Source: Euryodendron excelsum
Lineage: Eukaryota; Streptophyta; Magnoliopsida; Ericales; Pentaphylacaceae
Reading direction: 5' to 3'
Length of the DNA: 64,000 nt
Assembly: GCA_033060915.1 (NCBI GenBank)
Contig: CM065397.1
Coordinates: forward strand, 14,696,001 to 14,760,000
How positions within the stretch are numbered: position 1 is the first letter of the stretch; the number at the start of each line of letters is the position of its first letter. A program made the position numbers and the translations under genes. The notes under the pieces are model-generated. The model had not been told where the DNA came from and did not search any database. It saw only the letters and a program-made list of their open reading frames with translations. Below are positions 1-11,575 of this stretch, piece after piece.

Positions 1-839
1 TTACCACCAACCTCTCCTCACTGAAATCACCTACCCTTGTCCCACCTCTCTCTCTCATTTCCATTTTTTCTGTCTTTGCATGTGTATGAATTTCTATTAA
101 AGGATAGTGTGTCATCCTCAAGACAACATGTTTTGTAATATTTTGTGGATGTTTAATTGACTAATCTTTTGTAATGATTTTATGAATGAAATATGATCAT
201 TATCTAACCTATTGTTATGAAAGCTTGTTGCCCATGTTGGTTGAATGCCTTGCTTGCTGCCTTATTTATACAAATTATCCTGTGTTAAGATTTTTTACTA
301 TTACACATGTCTATGTTATAAACTTTTATTTATCTTTTTGATGAATTAACAAAAAGGGGGAGAAGAATAAAAATAAAATAGTGAGAAGAATGGAAATAAG
401 ACAGTGAGAAGAATGATAATAGAAATAAGACAGTAAGAATAATTAATGTTGAATGATAAATGGAGAAAATTGAAATGGTTTATAAAAAAAATGGTAAAGC
501 ATGTCTTTAAAAAACGAAAATGTTAAGGGGAGAAAATTGATGGTTCATGGTTAATTGAAAAAGATTGATGATAAAAAATGAATACTTTTAGGATCCTATT
601 TATCAAATGTTGGTTTATGCATATGACTTTTGCTCTAAGAAAAAAGGAATTTGTATCAATTACATACGTTTATATATATGTTTACTTTAAAAACATTGTT
701 TTGAAGAATTCTTGCATCAATTACAAAACCATAAAAGAAAGAGGGAGCATTCTCTGGTATGAAATCTGATTCCACTTACTTCATTTTGTCTTATACCTAT
801 TTTTTGCAAAGGTTTTGTCATCGTAAAAAATGAGGAGAT
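1..839 (+). mobile_element. 3' internal remnant of a Sirevirus-like Copia element
   Basis: No intact ORF is visible. The stretch carries purine-tract signatures known from the region before the 3' LTR of plant Sireviruses: a caaaaagggggagaa tract at about 349-363, followed by purine-rich decayed copies, and a second tract (aaaaatgaggagat) ending at 839. The LTR that should follow begins at 840. The left part, 1-340, is AT-rich and I recognise nothing else in it. The lineage is an inference from these motifs; the element is broken and its 5' part lies outside the window. Confidence 0.45.
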
Positions 840-1642
840 CGTAGACTCTATGCCTTGATTTTAATGATAATTAAACCTTATGTTAGTTTGCTAATTGTAA
901 GCACCCCATTTTTGCCCGCTCGGCAATCTCCGAGCTGACCAAGCTCACTTTCACACATCACATGCTTAGACTCTAAGCCCGCCTTTTTAACTTGAATTTA
1001 GTCCACCAGTCGCTTTTTGGGCCCGTAGGGCCCACTTGAAGCTAAATGAGCATTTTGCCCCTAGGCATCCGAATGCCCCGGGAACCACACCGGCTCTGGG
1101 TATCAAACCGAAAATCTCTTGAGAATACTTCTTATAGTATTCTCAATCCTCCTCTACCTTTCTGGATCATTCCGAGTCAGTTCCGGCCAACCCGATACAA
1201 AATGACCGTTTTGCCCCAGGTGGGCCGGTCTCCCTTTTCGACCACGCCAGCTCTGGGAATCAAACCGGCAACCTCTGGGAACATTCTAAATAATGTTTCT
1301 AGATCCCAAGTCTTCTTTCGAGACAGTCCAAGTCCGTCCCGGTAGTTTCCCTGTCCGATTGACCGTTTTGCCCCTAAAGGCCCGGTCAACCTTTCCGACC
1401 CTTTTTATCCTCATTTCTCAAGTGAAATAGCTCCAGGACACTATTTTGAGTGTTCCTGCTCCTTTCCGGCTTTCCATGTCATTCCCGGCACCTTCAAATC
1501 ATTCCCGGACTTTCCGGAGTCACTCCTAGTGAAGCCAGGCTAAAAATTGCATGGTAGTCACTAGTACAGGCGCTCAAATCTAGTCAAAGATACGTTGCTT
1601 GCCGACCTTAAATACTTCCTAGCCAAGCCAAAAATTGGCCTA

Positions 1643-1661
1643 GCGCCACTCCTAGTGGCGC
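1643..1661. other. Perfect hairpin gcgccact/agtggcgc in LTR promoter region
   Basis: Eight-base arms (1643-1650 and 1654-1661) are separated by a 3-base loop. Related gcgcca/tggcgc words recur between 1500 and 1705, so the U3 part of the LTR holds a cluster of GC-rich short inverted repeats about 55 to 220 bases upstream of the TATA box. They may be repeated protein-binding sites of the LTR promoter; this role is inferred. Confidence 0.5.
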
Positions 1662-1716
1662 CAGTGTAAAATTTGGCCTAGCGCCACTGCAACAAGCGCC
1701 AGTGTTGTCCAACCTC

Positions 1717-1724
1717 TATAAATA
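1717..1724 (+). promoter_or_regulatory. TATA box of the solo LTR
   Basis: TATAAATA lies in a GC-richer local context (cctctataaatacagagcc) within the LTR. It is the obvious candidate for the retrotransposon's own RNA polymerase II promoter and would place the U3/R boundary near 1745-1755. Whether it is active is unknown. Confidence 0.55.
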
Positions 1725-2329
1725 CAGAGCCTCTTCCAGCGTTTAAAGGATCCGTAAACTCAACCTAAAAATCCTATATTTCGATATACAGAGCTCGAGC
1801 ACTCCCTAAACCCTAGCCTCCTTAGGTTCTCCAAACCCTAGCCACCATACACAAACCCTAATCTCATATACACTCTTATACATCCCCGTACACTCATACA
1901 CTAGCCTTCAACCATCCTTTGAAGACTTGAAGAGCTGCAATCCAAAGCTTGAAGACAACTCTTGAGGATTGAAGACGAAGATCAAGACAAAGACCGAAAA
2001 CTGAAGACAGCACGGCGTGCAAAATAAACAAGACATACGGTAGGCTCCCTATTTAAATTTTCGCACTTCCCCACTTTCTCTTCTCTCTCCTAACCCACTT
2101 GGGTTTTCTCTATTTTAATCCCCCATCTCTTTCCCCCCCTTTCTTTGCATGCTTGAAATAAGGGGATTTCGGTCCATGTGTAGGATTGGGTTATTGGAGA
2201 GTCACCGTGTCGGGGGTTTTCTTCTAGTCTAACCAAAGACCACGTGGGTCCAGCCCCTTTGATTATGTGGTGAAGCCTTAGCCTTCTATGTTCACGACCT
2301 AAATTGCATTGTACATATCATAATCTTGC

Positions 2330-4850
2330 ATCTTCCAAAATCCGTTTTCAAAGTTGTTTTCAAAATTGCATCAAAATCTCTTTTTCAAAAACTTGTTTTC
2401 AAAACCACAATTCTAGGGTGATTCTAGCCTTTCCATGGCTAGGGTTGCTTTAGGAAAGTGTTACATTAAAAGTGACATTTTTGGTCTATATTTTCAAATC
2501 TTATTGTTTTCCAAAACCACTTTCTTAAAGTGGTTCTAGCCCTCTTATGGTTAGAATCGTTTTAGGAAAGCGAGACGTTTTCATACTTTCCAAAAAACTC
2601 TCTTCAAAAATCTCTTCCTAAAAATCTCTTTTTCAACATACTTTCCTAAAACTCTCCTCTTCAAAATTATTTTCAAAGACTCCCTTCCAAAATCTATTTT
2701 TCAAAACTTTCTTTTTCAACTCCTCTCCAAAATCTTTTCCTCAAAATTCACTTTCTAAAAATACTCCTTAGATTCACCTTCCTAAAAACTCTCTCCAAAA
2801 ACCTTTCTAAAAAACTCTCTTTTCAAAATCTTTCTTCTAGAAATTTCTTCTCTAGGATTTTCCTTCTAAAATTTACGTTTCTAAAAACACACTTTCCAAA
2901 ACTCCTTCTCTTTAAAATCTTTTTTCAAAAACTCTATCTTCAAATTCACTTTCCAAAAATTCCTCCCTAGGATTCCCCTTTTACAAAACTTTCATTTCCA
3001 AAAATGCACTTTTCAAAAACTCTTTTCTTAGAGACCAAGTCAAGCCTTAGAGCCCATAATTAGGAAACCCTAATTTTCTTTCTAAAAACATGATTTTCAA
3101 ACTTTGCCCCAAACCTAGGTTTCCAAAATCTCTTGTTTTCACATCCAAACTATACATGTTTCCAAAACCTCTTTTTTACGTCAAAACTATAATTTTCTAA
3201 ACTTAGGGTTTCTACAATCTCCTTTTCCAAATCCTTGCTAAATCTTATCTTCCCTTTAGGAAACCAAATTTAATTTTCCCTTTAGGAAACCAAATCCAAT
3301 CTTCCCATTTAGGAAACTAGATCCTATCCTCCGTTTTTGGAAACAAAATCAAACCTTCTTCTTTCAAAACAAAATCCAATCCCTTCCAAACCCAAATATT
3401 TCCTAATTCAAATCCTTCCTAAACTTTCACTTTCCTAAACCTTAAGTTTCCAAAAACTTGAACATAAAATCTTTCCTAATTCTACCTTCTTTTCAAATCT
3501 TAACTTTTCAAACCTAAGTTTTCAAACTTTTACTAAACTCAAACCTTTCATAATTTCAAGATTTTCTAAAACTCTAAAACTTTCTAAATCCTAAACTTTC
3601 TAAATTTCAAATCTTTCTAAAATCAAAACTTTCTAAATTTGAAACTTTTTCAAGTTAAATCTTTCTAAACTTCCAAACTTTCTAAATTCTAAACTTTCCA
3701 GAACTTCAAAATCTTTCTAAATCTAAGGCTTTTCTAAACTCAAAACTTTCTTAATTCAAACATTTCTTAAACTGAAAACTTTCCTTTTTCGAGCATTTCA
3801 TAAAACGAAACTTTCTTATTTTCAAAACTTCCTTGTTTTCAAAGCTTTCCAAATTCAAAACTTCCCTTTTTCAAAACATTACAAAATTTAAAACTTTCTT
3901 AACTTGAAACTTTCCATATTCTAAGCCTTTCTTAAACTAAACTTTTCCTAATTCAAAACATTTCTAAATTTAAAACTTTTCGATTTTCAAAACTTTCCTA
4001 ATTTGGGAACTTTCCCAATCTTAAAACCTTTCCTTTTTCGAAAACTTTCTAAACTCGAAACTTTCCTATTTTCAAAACTTTCCTATTTCAAAAAATTTTC
4101 TAATTTGAAAACTTTCCTAATTCGAAACTTTTTTAATTCAAAACTTTCCTAAAGTTGAAACATTCCAAATTCAAAGCTTTCCTAAGTTGAAACTTTCTTA
4201 ATTCTAAAACCTTCCTAAATCGAACCTTTCCTAATTCAAACATTTCCTAAATCCAATCTTCCTTAATTTCCTAAACCTTCCAAGTCAAGTCAAATATTTT
4301 CTAAGTCTCTTCTCTTTCCTAAGTCTAGATTTCCTAAAATCAAGTCTTTCCAAAATCAATCTTTCCAAAGCAAGTCCAATCTTCTCAATTTCAATTTCCA
4401 ATCTCCTCTTCTAATCTCAAATCAAATCCAGTTTTCAATTCAATTTCTTTCTTCCAATCCAGTCTCTCTCTTCAAATTAATCTCTTTTCAATCGGACTCC
4501 GGTCCGAACTACGACTGACCTGATTCCCCCAAAGAGATACGTAGGCAACCTTCATAGGTGCGGTCATAACACTTTTCAAACTTTCAATTCCACCTTCATG
4601 GGTGTGGTCTCCACATTTTTCCAATCTCAAATTCCAATCTATTTTCAAAATTCCAATTTCAAAATTTCTATTTTTAAATTTCTACTTTCAATTTTCAAAC
4701 TTTTCAATTTTAATTCCATCTCTTCAAATCTATTTTCAAATCAAATCGATTTCTTTTCAAATCAATTTCTATTTTCCAATTCTCTTAACTTGCACTTGTA
4801 TATCATGCATCATGATAGTTCCTTTTCAAACATTGTTTTTCAAAATGGAT
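2330..4850 (+). repeat. Thymine/cytosine-rich microrepeat (aaaactttcct-like words)
   Basis: This stretch of the LTR is built of hundreds of degenerate 10-15-base units of the type caaaactttcctaa. The plus strand is almost free of G, which gives strong strand asymmetry. Apparent short ORFs at 4598-4865 are by-products of this composition and encode only Phe/Ser/Asn-rich low-complexity strings. It probably arose by slippage within the R-U5 part of the LTR. Confidence 0.7.
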
Positions 4851-5759
4851 AGGATTGAACTATAGTTAGTTAAAGACTCTTATAGGTGAATCTAGGGTAG
4901 ATTGACATGTAGGTACCGAAAGAGCGGGGTAGGGTGATAGCTTAGTGCGTCTTCCCTACACGTAACCAACCTCCGAACCTTGATCACTGATTTCAAAGAC
5001 CAAAAGGAGTTATTTTTCTAAAAATGGCTAAATGTTTTCTAAAGGTTGCCAAACAACCCGTTTTTCTAAAAAAACCCTCTCTTGAGGATGTTTTCCAAAA
5101 TTATTTTTCAAAAACCCTAAGTGTAGTCTTCGGATTACTCTTAGTTTTTAGGTGACCTAACTCACCTTAATCAAGTTAGGTGGCGACTCCGAATCTTTTT
5201 CAAAAGCCCTTTATTCAAACCTGTTTTCAATTCAAACCTAGTCGCACTTATTCTTCTAGAAGGGTGAGTTCTAACGAGAGAGTACAGCATTTTTCCCGCT
5301 TGTGTGAGTATTCCTCAAGTGCGAAAAATCTGGGCGCGACACTAATGAATTTAATTAGTGTGCAGATCAATGAAAGATATGTTTTAATCCTAAAACTTAA
5401 TGTATGTCCAAATGGATGCACAACATGTTAAGGATTGAGCAATGCACCAAAATAGAGAAATGACACCTATTCAAATATCAAATCAATGATTTGAACTCGA
5501 AGATATTAAAAGTGTTCAAAAGAAGAGCTCATCAAGTTTATGAAGATTCAATGAAGAATTCAAGAGAAGTTTTTTAATAAACCAAAATGAATTCAATCCA
5601 AATTAAATTGAAGTCATTTGTGAATAACCATATTGGATTGAAGGTGTTGAAATATCATTATACCCCAAAGAGAAGATTCTTTGAAGATCTTAAAGTGTTT
5701 TGAAGCTTAGTTAATCAAGAAATTTTTGTAAAACTTTTGCTTTTGAAAATAATTATAAC

Positions 5760-7202
5760 CAATTCCAACTTTGTCAAAAACAATTCTTTGTTTTTCGAGT
5801 AACATATTCAAATTTTCTCTTCATTTTACAAACTTTGAAAGAGTATTATTCAATTCGACAAGTTTTATTTTCAAAGTATTATTTTTATTTTTCAAATCAT
5901 TTAAAGTTTTAAGTTTGGAAATAAGTCTTCAACATTCTTTTTCAAAATTTTATTTTCATTTTTTAAATATTCATTTTCTTGAGAGATCAAAGAAATAATC
6001 TTTTTGAGAGCTAAATTTTTTATGCCTAATTTTTTAAGATCGTCATGCAATTCCTCAAAAGCATTTTGTAATTTTTCATAAGAAAAATCTTCATTAAAAG
6101 TATCACATACCTCATTGTCTTTCTTTACCATTAAGCATAGATTGTCAACTTCATTATCACTTTCTTCGGAACTATTATCATCAATTTCTCTCCAAGCCGT
6201 TACCATAACTTTCTTTTTCTCCTTTTTTCTTAAATTTTTTGAGTTGAGGACACTTGAATTTTATATGACCCCGTTTTTTGCATTCATAACATATTGTATT
6301 ATTTTTGTTACCTTCTTCTTTAGCTCTATCATTCTTTGAAAATTTTCATCCAGTTTGCTTCTTATTTCTTAAAAATCTTTAGAATTTCTTTGTAATGATG
6401 GCAAGCTCCTCATCTTCATTGCTAATTTCTCCATCATTGTTATTAAATATGGAGAAAATCATGGATGATTTCAATGCTATGCTTTTCTTCTTTTTGTTTT
6501 TGTCGTCATCCATTCTCATGGTAAGCTTGTAAGTCATGAGTAAACCTAAGAACTCATCCAAGCTAAGTCTTGTGAGATCCTTGGCTTCTTGTATTGCAGT
6601 TACTTTTAGCCCCTAACTCCTTGGTAAAGACTTAAGAATCTTTTTCACTATTTCAACATTAGTATAACATTTACCAAGAAATTTTAAATCATTTATAATA
6701 TCAGTAAATCTAGAAAACATATCAGAAATAGACTCCCCTTGATTCATTTTAAACAATTCATATTTATGAACAAGCATCCTAATCTTAAACTCTTTGACTT
6801 GATTAGTTCCCTCATGTATAACTTCTAATTTGTTTCAAATTTTCTTAACCAACTCACATGTAGAGATTCTATTAAACTCATTAGGATCTAATGCACAATA
6901 TAGTAAGTTCATGGCTTTAGAATTTATTTGAACACTTTTTAAGTCATTTTCATTTCATTCACTTTCTTCTTTAGGCACTTTTTTTTCATCTATGGTTTTG
7001 GTTGGTATTTTAGGACCACTAACTATAACTCTCCATAATTCATAATCTACAACTTGAATGTAAATTCTCATCCTAGTTTTTCAATAATTATAATTTGTGT
7101 CATTAAACAAATGAGATCTATTGGTATATTGACCTTCGGCAAGTGATATTCCTACTATGGTTGTCATTGTCTACTTTATGACGGTTAAGCCAGATACTAG
7201 AG
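5760..7202 (-). pseudogene. Sirevirus-type Copia gag remnant
   Basis: Reading leftwards from 7202, decayed minus-strand frames show Sirevirus-like gag features. About 6561-6379 encodes a segment reading DEFLGLLMTYKLTMRM followed by acidic and lysine-rich linkers. About 6206-5901 encodes the acidic stretch, the NLCLM motif and a heptad-rich coiled coil (FEELHDDLKKLGIKNLALKK). The zinc-knuckle region between them, near 6240-6300, is scrambled. Frameshifts and stops interrupt the frame throughout. No protease, integrase or RT follows to the left; the element is truncated where it meets the plus-strand LTR remnant. Confidence 0.6.
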
Positions 7203-7221
7203 CCCTTGCTTTGCTACCAAT
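7203..7221 (-). other. Primer-binding site of the minus-strand Sirevirus-like remnant
   Basis: On the minus strand, directly after the LTR end (ctaaca), the sequence reads attggtagcaaagcaaggg. It resembles the tggtatcagagc primer-binding site complementary to initiator tRNA-Met that plant Copia elements use, with several mismatches from age. Confidence 0.5.
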
Positions 7222-8921
7222 TGTTAGACCAGATGGCAAACCAAGAGGGGGGGTGAATTGAGTTTATAATTAAAAATTAAAATTTAAAATAATCTAATGC
7301 ACTTAATTTCCAATAGGTAAGACGCAATATAAAAGATATAAAATATTAAGCTAGATAAGTAATGAATAAGACAACCCAACATATAATCAATGTGAGATTA
7401 GTACAATGGATTCAAGTGTGTGTGTATCTCAAGTATATCAAAACTATATATATAAGAAAGATATTAAGCAAGATATAAAGAGAGAAAAGAGAAGAGATCA
7501 AACACAACAATTTAAAGTAGCTCAATTGGCTTCTCTTATGCCAAACCTACGTCCACCTAAAAGACTCCTTTCTTGGAAAAATTCACTATTCTTCAAATAG
7601 CTTTACACCACTAGCTTGTCCAGTTGCTGGCAAACCTTTACATCAAGTGTTTTGTTCTAAAAATACTCAAAAAAATAACCCTTTGTTTTGCTCTCCAAAA
7701 TAAAGCACTAAGAGAATCTCTTTGTTCAAGTGTTCCTCTCAATCCCTCAAGAAATAAATTACAAGGGTTTAGCAACCCTTTTACAAATGATATAGGGAAG
7801 TTGAAACTCATAACTATGGATATAAAACTCTCAAGAGTTGAATAAAACAATAAAGCTCAAAGATGAAATAGAATAATGAAGAAGTAAAGCTCAAAACTTG
7901 AAGATCTTAATGAATATCACTTTCTATGTTCAATCTTTGTAATCTCTTATGTGTCTCTTGCTTCTCTTGTATATCTCTATTTATAGAGGAAGAGTAGTGA
8001 GTTATTTGCAGTTTAAAATCAACTTCTAGCTGTTGGAGAGGTTTGAACACATTTCTTCCCGTTTGAACAAAGTTCCTGTCAGTCAAGTAATTGATTTCAG
8101 ATTAGATTCTTTCTATTCCATCTCGATTTTTGTTTTGATAATGTTCGAATTTGAAAATGTGTATAAGAGAAAAGTTGTAGACATGGAAGTAAGCTTTTTA
8201 GAACCTCAAGAATCCGATCGATCCAATGGTCAGATCCAAAGTTATCATCAAAATATTCAAAATGTATCCCAGTTGGCATATTTGACTTTCTACAGAGTTG
8301 TCTTTACTTCCACCTCAATTTTCTTCTTTATGACGTTTGAATTTGAAAATGGCTATGAGACACAATTTGTAGTCATGGAAGTCAGCTTTTCAGAACTATA
8401 AGAATCAAGTCTATCTAATGGTTAGATCAAAATATATGATCAAAATACTCAAACTATCTCCCAGTTGGCATGTTTGAATTTCTGCAGAGTTGTCTTCAGT
8501 TCCACCTCAATTTTCTACCTTATAACGTTCGAATTTGAAATTAGCTATACAATAAAATTTGTAACCATGAAAGTCATATTTTTAGATCCACAAGAATTAT
8601 AGATATCCAACGGTTAGATCAAAAGTAATGATAAAATTACTCGAACTATCTCCCAGCTATTATATTTTGAACTTCTACTCAAATATGTTACATTATAGCT
8701 CAGTTTTGCCCCATAAGACATTCTCTCATGAAGTCCTCATAAAATACCGTTTATAAGAATTTGAGTCTTATTTTCAATGCCACAAAAATCAGATTAATCT
8801 TACGATTGGATCAAAAGTTATATATATAATACTGGAACTATCTCTAATGAATTTTCTTGTCATTATTTTGACTTAGTCTTGTTATTTATGTTATGCATTC
8901 CTTTTAAGTACAAGACTAACA
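7222..8921 (-). repeat. 5' LTR of the minus-strand Sirevirus-like remnant
   Basis: The 1.7-kb segment starts tgttag and ends ctaaca on the plus strand, a 6-bp terminal inverted repeat typical of LTRs. It abuts the primer-binding site and gag, so it is the 5' LTR of a minus-strand element. The word accaagagggggggtgaattg just inside the PBS-proximal end is common in Sirevirus LTRs and recurs in the solo LTR at 22769. The outer flank is ATAAC (8922-8926); the matching duplication was not found because the other end is lost. Short ORFs within it are not genes. Confidence 0.6.
8080..8850. repeat. Tandem repeat, about 192-bp period, four copies, in the LTR
   Basis: The marker cgttcgaatttgaaa (with variants) recurs at 8143, 8335 and 8527, exactly 192 bases apart, and a diverged fourth copy aligns near 8717. 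Each unit also contains a conserved 'atggaagtcagctttt' block and an 'actatctcccagttggca' block. Divergence rises toward the right-hand copy. The 122-residue ORF across 8033-8401 only reflects this repeat. Confidence 0.75.
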
Positions 8922-9169
8922 ATAACTTCAAGAAATGTTAGATAATTAACATTTAAAACATAAATAAAAAATTAAATGATTTATCATTGAAATGTGCAAT
9001 ATATTTAAACTTTTAACATAAAATTCTTTAAAAATCTTAAATCATACATCAAACATGTTTTATTATAAAATTTTAAAATTAACCAAATTTTAATTATTAA
9101 AATATTTATATTTGTTACCACCAAAATCAATCAATGAAAATTTGAGACTAACATATCTCTGAATCTCAG

Positions 9170-11575
9170 ATTGGGACTAGCGTAGGTAGTTAAGATAATC
9201 CACTCAGGATAATCCTCTCTTTTGATAGTTCCATCTCTTTTGATAGTTGCATGTATTACTTGAGGTGATGCTTCAGCTACACTAATCGTAACTTGGTTAG
9301 GGTCCCAAAGAAGCCAAATCCCCCTGTTCTTCCCACAGGATCAACAAAAGAGCAACCAATGAATACCATATTATTGAAGAACATTCCCGTGGAGCTCATA
9401 CCCACTTTGGTTTCCATGAGAATAGGACATTTGGGTCATGGTTTCTCACAATTTCCTTCAAGTTCCTTTTGAAGGTATTGTTGCCGGCTCCAGTGGAGTT
9501 CCATTTTAGAATCTTTATAGCAACCATTATAGAGAAGTGGGGGAGCGAATCAATATCAGGCTTAACTAATATGGAATTCACTCTCTGTCAATCTTCTGCA
9601 AACGCCCTCATGGGATCCATTTGCAGGGAGTGCTAGACTAGCCCCATCGGTCCCTTCCAGCATGGTTTGATCATTACTCTTATCACCTCTCTCCACCCTT
9701 CTACGTCGACTTGGTGTATTGCTTCTCTCTCTAGATTTAACATCCCCACTGGGTTAAGCTCCATCCTTATCTTCTGTACGTCTATGGCCTTCATCATCTT
9801 GCAACTCTCCTTGTATAGGATTTTAATGAAGTGCCCTAACTTTAGGTTTTGATAAATCTGGGGGTATATTCTTGCTAAGGGGGTCTAGGGTTAGCTTTGG
9901 GATTGTGGTTAGGGCCCTGATTAGGGTTTCTTGTAGTAATAGGTTTATGGTGGTTGAGATTTTTTATATTAAGGTAAAGAGTTATAGATATGAGGGGTTT
10001 TTTTATTGTTGGTTAGGGTAAGACTGCTAGGTGGGATACCAGGGATCGAGGTGGACGCCATAAAGGTCTCAAGTCTTTTCTCCTAATGAGGGTTGCCCAT
10101 CCAACACCATACTTCCTCCACTTGTACTATTTTGTTTGTTTGAAGTTTGTCCAACTTCTATCACAGGGATAGTTCTCTTGTGTAGGGTTTTCCTAGTCAA
10201 GATTGAACTGGTACTTACAATTCCTTTTCCTTTTTTTTTTTTGTTCTCTCTGATTCACCTTGTTCTTTTTTGAGCCATTGAAAGGTCTTTTTCTTTGTCT
10301 GGATTCCGTCCCGCTATGTGGGCTTTCCTTGTTTCTCATTTCTTAGGCCTCGTTAAGAGCCTGGAATCTGTTGTAACTTGTTTGGGCCACTTCACCAGTT
10401 CTTCTCGTCTAGCCCTATCTTCTTCCTCGTTTTGATGCCAACATCAATAGCCAGTAATCCCTTGTTTTTGCACTAGCCATTATGTCAATGATCGAATTGC
10501 AAAGATAATGTTGCTGCTTCTGGCACGACGTTGCTCTTCTCAGAGGAATTTTTTTCTGACGCCGACAACGGGATGTTTTTCTTAAACCTGTAGTACTCTT
10601 CTCAGAACTAATGTATAGATTCATACTCAATAGCATATCTCTTCCCGCCTATGGCAAGTGATGGACTAACCGCTCATTTAAATTGACCTCAACGCAAACC
10701 TTTGTATACTTGCCTCTGGTGGTCGCAACAGTGTTGATGTACACTTTAAGAGGTTTTCTTACCAGTTCACCAATAGCAATTAGCACTTTCTCTTGGTAGT
10801 ACTCCACTAGAAGCTCGGGAAACCTAACACAGACCACGATTGTGGTTTTCTTGGCTTGCGATTGTTTGAAGTTCGGTTCCCATTTGCGATTGTAAGATAG
10901 TGGTCCATATACACTTTATAGCAGTCTTCTGAAATTTAAAGAGAGAGAAGTTAAATCTGAGGTCCAGGGCATCAAAGTCCCCTTACAGTCCCTAGAGATT
11001 TTAGACCCGAGTGCGTAGCGCTCTATAGCCTATAGATTTCGCTAGAAGTTTGGCAATCAAACATTGTCTCCATGGCCTTTGAATTTTCCTTATCAATTTC
11101 ACAGGAAATACTACATTGGGGGTATTCGCTAGCTCCCCATTTCCTTCCTCCGTATTGATCTTTAGTTCTGCATCTTCATCATCGTACTCTTCATCATCCG
11201 TTTCTAGATTTTCGACATCAGCATAAAAAAAATCCCCATTTGGTAATAGCAGTGGCTAAGGCCTCCATGAAGGATTTTATATTGGGGGCTGCAACCCCTG
11301 TCACCGAAGAAGCTTCTGCTTCTAGGAGTTGGCTTAATTTCTCTACTAGCTGCGGATCATCAGTTCCCATACTTTCAGGAACATCCACCTGATCATTTTT
11401 TACTTTCTTAGTGCTGCGAGTTAGGTGATCTTCTTCCTCTGATGATATAGCCGCGAGGTCTTAGCTCTCTGTGTTTGGATCTAAAGTTGAAGTTCCATTG
11501 AGAGAAGACATGACCTTAGTATCGCTTTTTTTTGTTAAATCTTACTTGTCTACTAGACGAGCATGTGATAGCGGG
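9170..11575 (-). pseudogene. LINE retrotransposon, 5' part (ORF1 and start of ORF2)
   Basis: On the minus strand, from about 11570 to 11000, decayed frames encode an acidic ORF1 N-terminus including STKKVKNDQ and a coiled segment. About 10900-10649 encodes the DUF4283-type domain found in plant LINE ORF1, with the motifs FPELLVEYYQEKVL and GKPLKVYINT. About 9570-9180 matches the start of ORF2, an endonuclease/exonuclease/phosphatase domain (GAGNNTFKRNLKEIVRNHDP, then FVDPVGRTGG). Frames are broken by stops and shifts. The reverse transcriptase part is absent: homology ends near 9170. Loss of the 3' portion is unusual, since LINEs normally lose their 5' end, and points to a later deletion. Confidence 0.6.

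Larger units (their letters stand above)
896..5341 (+). mobile_element. 4.4-kb solo LTR, Ogre/Tat-like (Gypsy)
   Basis: It begins tgtaagcacccc and ends gggcgcgaca, so it has the canonical TG...CA ends. It is flanked by a perfect 5-bp target duplication, CTAAT, at 891-895 and 5342-5346. No gag-pol internal region lies between the ends, so this is a solo LTR left by LTR-LTR recombination. The great length, the ggtggcgactcc motif near the 3' end and the gcgcgaca terminus resemble Ogre/Tat-lineage LTRs, but that lineage call is from memory. Inside are a TATA box at 1717, a hairpin upstream of it, and about 2 kb of thymine/cytosine-rich microrepeat. Confidence 0.75.
840..5740 (+). repeat. Sirevirus-like 3' LTR remnant, split by a solo LTR
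   Basis: The sequence directly after the purine tract (cgtagactctatgcc) looks like the start of a Sirevirus 3' LTR whose first T has become C. It runs to 890, is interrupted by the solo LTR at 896-5341, and resumes at 5342 with text that continues naturally from the left part once one copy of the CTAAT duplication is removed. Its right end is unclear and is set near 5740, before minus-strand gag sequence begins. There is no coding potential. Confidence 0.4.

Noticed and set aside
4598..4865. Phe/Ser/Asn-rich ORFs
   Set aside because: Low-complexity products of the thymine/cytosine-rich microrepeat of the solo LTR.
8033..8401. 122-residue ORF
   Set aside because: It spans the 192-bp tandem repeats of an LTR and translates the repeat, with no conserved protein features.
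8080..8850. Regularly spaced repeats considered as a CRISPR-like array
   Set aside because: Units are 192 bp and repeated over their whole length, without unique spacers, in a plant LTR.
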